NCBI RefSeq assembly: GCF_001861355.1
Contig: NZ_MASN01000051.1
Coordinates: forward strand, 1-32,000
Reading direction: 5' to 3'
DNA from: Natrialba sp. SSL1
GTDB lineage: Archaea > Halobacteriota > Halobacteria > Halobacteriales > Natrialbaceae
Length of the DNA: 32,000 nucleotides
How positions within the stretch are numbered: the first letter of the stretch is position 1; each line of letters starts with the position of its first letter. A program made the translations under genes and the position numbers. The notes under the pieces were generated by a model. That model was not told the DNA's origin. It did not search any database and saw nothing but the letters and a program-made list of their open reading frames with translations. This document shows, piece after piece, positions 30,233 to 32,000 of the stretch.

Positions 30233-31204
30233 TTAGTTGAACGCCGCTGCGACCAGCAGCGGGAAGACGAGCGTCGCTTCGGCTTCGATGAGCGTGTAGT
30301 TCGTCTCCTCCTCGTCCTTGATCTTGCCCCAGGAGACCGCTTCGTTCGGCGGTGCGCCGGAGAGCGAGCCGTCGCCTTCCATCCCGGTCGAAATGTAGAT
30401 TGCGTGGTCGGCACCGCCACGGAAAAGGTTCGTCATGATCGCGTGATGTTTCGGCACGCCGCCGCCGACTGCGATGAGACCCGTTTCGTCGGCCAGCATC
30501 CCGTCCTCGATCAGGGAGTCGTAATCGTCGAGAATTTCGATGCCGACGTCCGAGTCGTAGCCCTGTCGGTAGTAGTAGAGGAAGTTTCCAACTTCGGCGT
30601 CCGTAAGCGCGGGACAGTAGACGGGAACGTCGTTGTCGGCGGCCTGTTTTAGTACCGAATCCTCGTCGTCGAGCGTCTCGCCGAGTTCACGGGCGAACGC
30701 CGTCGGCGTCCGAATCTTCTCGTCCGCGAAGAAGTCGTCGAAGAAGTCATAGAGGTACTCTTCGAGCCAGACGTACCGATCCGAGGGAACGTAGATGTTC
30801 CCGAGGCGGTTGATTCCGCGCTCGCGCAGTTCCGCTTCGTCTGCGTCCCACTCGCCCATCTTGAACGGCTTTTCCGTCTTGATCACGTCCTCGGTGAGTG
30901 AGCCGGACGTGGTGATGATCACGTCGACGTACCCCTTCCGAACGAGCGCGGCGACGACCTCTCGAAGACCGGAGGAGATGATATTCGAGGTGAACGTGAG
31001 ATAGACCGTCGCGTCGTTCTCCTGCATCTTCTCTGCGATTTCGATTCCTTCAGCGAGCTGTGTCGCCTGAAACCCGGTTGTTGCGTACGTCTCCAGTAGC
31101 TCGTCGAAGTCGAACTCGCCACGGAAATCGTACCCGCGCACGTCCGCACTCGTCAACTCATCCTCGCTTCCGGGAACCACGTGATCGCGTGAATTGTCGG
31201 TCAT
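30233..31204 (-). CDS. dys: Deoxyhypusine synthase
   Basis: The product is 323 aa. It transfers the aminobutyl group of spermidine (or a related amine) to a lysine of translation factor aIF5A using NAD, the first step of hypusine formation. Visible features are TFTSNIISSGLREVVAALV near the N-terminus, TTSGSLTEDVIK (NAD site), the GGGVPKHH segment, and the catalytic Lys294 in EAVSWGKIK. Length matches the archaeal enzyme. It is essential in archaea tested so far. It is transcribed from its own weak TATA-like element (attcaaacc near 31228-31236). Cytoplasmic tetramer in the known family. Confidence 0.95.
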   Translation of the reverse strand: MTDNSRDHVVPGSEDELTSADVRGYDFRGEFDFDELLETYATTGFQATQLAEGIEIAEKMQENDATVYLTFTSNIISSGLREVVAALVRKGYVDVIITTSGSLTEDVIKTEKPFKMGEWDADEAELRERGINRLGNIYVPSDRYVWLEEYLYDFFDDFFADEKIRTPTAFARELGETLDDEDSVLKQAADNDVPVYCPALTDAEVGNFLYYYRQGYDSDVGIEILDDYDSLIEDGMLADETGLIAVGGGVPKHHAIMTNLFRGGADHAIYISTGMEGDGSLSGAPPNEAVSWGKIKDEEETNYTLIEAEATLVFPLLVAAAFN

Positions 31205-31319
31205 ATCCCCACAGATGGGCTTGGTCGGTTTGAATCACGCGGCTTTCGCTCGCGGTCTTCGCCCATCCCGTAGCACCCCCACGGCAAACGACTATACGCC
31301 CCGCTCGTGTGCCCATTGT

Positions 31320-31634
31320 ATGGTCGAACAGCACTTCCCTGCACTCGAGGGTGAACGCGTCCAGTACAGCGGCGACACCTGGGAGCTGACGGGAGAGATC
31401 GACATCAAACAAAACGGCGACCTCATTCACGCCACAGCGCGCACCCCCGACCGCGTTCGCGGGAGTACCAGTCTGCTTGGATTCTCACTCGAGAGCCCAC
31501 CGGCATCACTCAACCCTGGCAACCCTGGCGAACTTACAGGAGAACTCGAGCAGACCGATGCTGGATACGAACTCGTCGTTCACCGCCCACACGGGACGAC
31601 GCGGTACAAACTCAACAATCTTCGATCGACGTGA
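31320..31634 (+). CDS. Small hypothetical protein
   Basis: The product is 104 aa from ATG 31320 (MVEQHFPALEGERVQYSGDT), chosen because a TATA-like gactatacg at about 31289-31297 is spaced for a leaderless start; the open frame upstream (from 31194) is unlike haloarchaeal protein. The sequence suggests a small beta-rich fold: WELTGEIDIKQNGDLIHATA, then LTGELEQTDAGYELVVHRPH. There is no membrane segment, Cys pair or catalytic motif. It is divergent from deoxyhypusine synthase, with 115 bp between starts. No family recognised. Confidence 0.75.
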   Translation: MVEQHFPALEGERVQYSGDTWELTGEIDIKQNGDLIHATARTPDRVRGSTSLLGFSLESPPASLNPGNPGELTGELEQTDAGYELVVHRPHGTTRYKLNNLRST

Positions 31635-31911
31635 GGCGGACACCTGGGCCGTGTAACTGTGTGAGCGTCGCTCCGTGACAAGTGCTGTGTGGTGGATCCT
31701 GAGTGGAATCTGGGTGGTACTCGAGTCGAGTCCCCCGTCGGTGAACGCTGTTTCACCGTATATGTCGGACCAGTCACACCCAGTACTCTCTTCGTTCTCT
31801 CAGTTGGCCGTCTATCTTGATCCGTCACAGAGTCTCAATCTCGCCGCCTGTGACCGCGTCACTCGGAGGGACCGAATCCGTGTGCTTAAGTAGTGGACGG
31901 CATAACGATCT

Positions 31912-31994
31912 GATCCCAACAAAGAACTGATGCACCACTCCGCGCAAGCGTGAGTGGGAAGGGTCAATGCAGGCCGGCCGTCTACCGGCGTGCA
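31912..31994 (+). ncRNA. Possible structured RNA at the window edge
   Basis: Three nested or adjacent pairings are visible. gatccc (31912-31917) can pair with gggtc (31961-31965). Inside it, ccactc-cgc-GCAA-gcg-t-gagtgg (31935-31957) has a GNRA-type tetraloop. A second hairpin, tgca-g-gccgg...ccggc-g-tgca (31968-31994), follows. A TATA-like cttaagta lies at 31884-31891. The class is not recognised and the 3' end may be outside the window. The 31635-31911 stretch before it holds no convincing gene. Confidence 0.3.
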
Positions 31995-32000
31995 GATGAG

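Noticed and set aside
29668-30420. 250-codon reverse frame across the PPOX-fold gene and the 3' end of deoxyhypusine synthase
   Set aside because: It is in the wrong frame for both real genes and very Arg/Ser-rich.
31580-31893. Short frames on both strands after the last small gene
   Set aside because: Composition is unlike haloarchaeal proteins, and the reverse frames overlap the real gene's 3' end. A few peptide-like runs (for example IKIDGQLRER) are interrupted by stops.

Overview
The window looks like chromosomal DNA of a haloarchaeon, probably of the Natrialbaceae type. The bulk is GC-rich and dense in CTCGAG, the proteins are strongly acidic, many starts look leaderless with an A/T-rich TATA element about 25-30 bp upstream, and there is a deoxyhypusine synthase, a gene confined to archaea and eukaryotes. 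Family calls come from reading motifs in the translations; no database search was possible.

Layout. 1-1171: the 3' end of an aldehyde dehydrogenase and an IclR regulator. 1172-2554: gene-poor DNA. 2555-5979: a PD-(D/E)XK nuclease-like protein, a Bat-type HTH regulator and an amidase. 6001-8858: a segment bounded by two copies of a direct repeat (6001-6240 and 8661-8858). Between the copies lie a reverse-strand two-gene operon (winged-helix protein plus small acidic protein), a fossil of the 3' end of the nuclease-like gene, and a short-chain dehydrogenase. 8990-11540: a strikingly AT-rich island with a HEPN/Abi-like protein, a membrane protein and a PhiH1-repressor-like regulator. 11680-13740: a TnpB-related module made of hairpins, a compact TnpB-like protein lacking the usual N-terminal half, a coiled-coil protein, and a 33-bp tandem repeat that begins at the coiled-coil gene's stop codon.

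14147-32000 is mostly ordinary core chromosome. It holds a Tat-exported multicopper oxidase, a small membrane protein, a DrrAB-type ABC exporter, a CBS-domain protein, a class V aminotransferase, a CoA-disulfide-reductase-like flavoprotein, a DUF6498-like membrane protein and a thioredoxin. Four universal stress proteins follow, interspersed with two membrane proteins. The right end has a methyltransferase, a second Bat-type regulator, a PPOX-fold protein, deoxyhypusine synthase and a small hypothetical. The last 90 bases can fold into a structured RNA that runs to the window edge.

The most interesting part is 6.0-13.8 kb, which looks like an accessory region built by several insertions. The HEPN protein with its membrane neighbour is the best candidate for an undescribed defence system. 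The TnpB-like/coiled-coil pair is the best candidate for a domesticated transposon module. Both are inferences from motifs and context.
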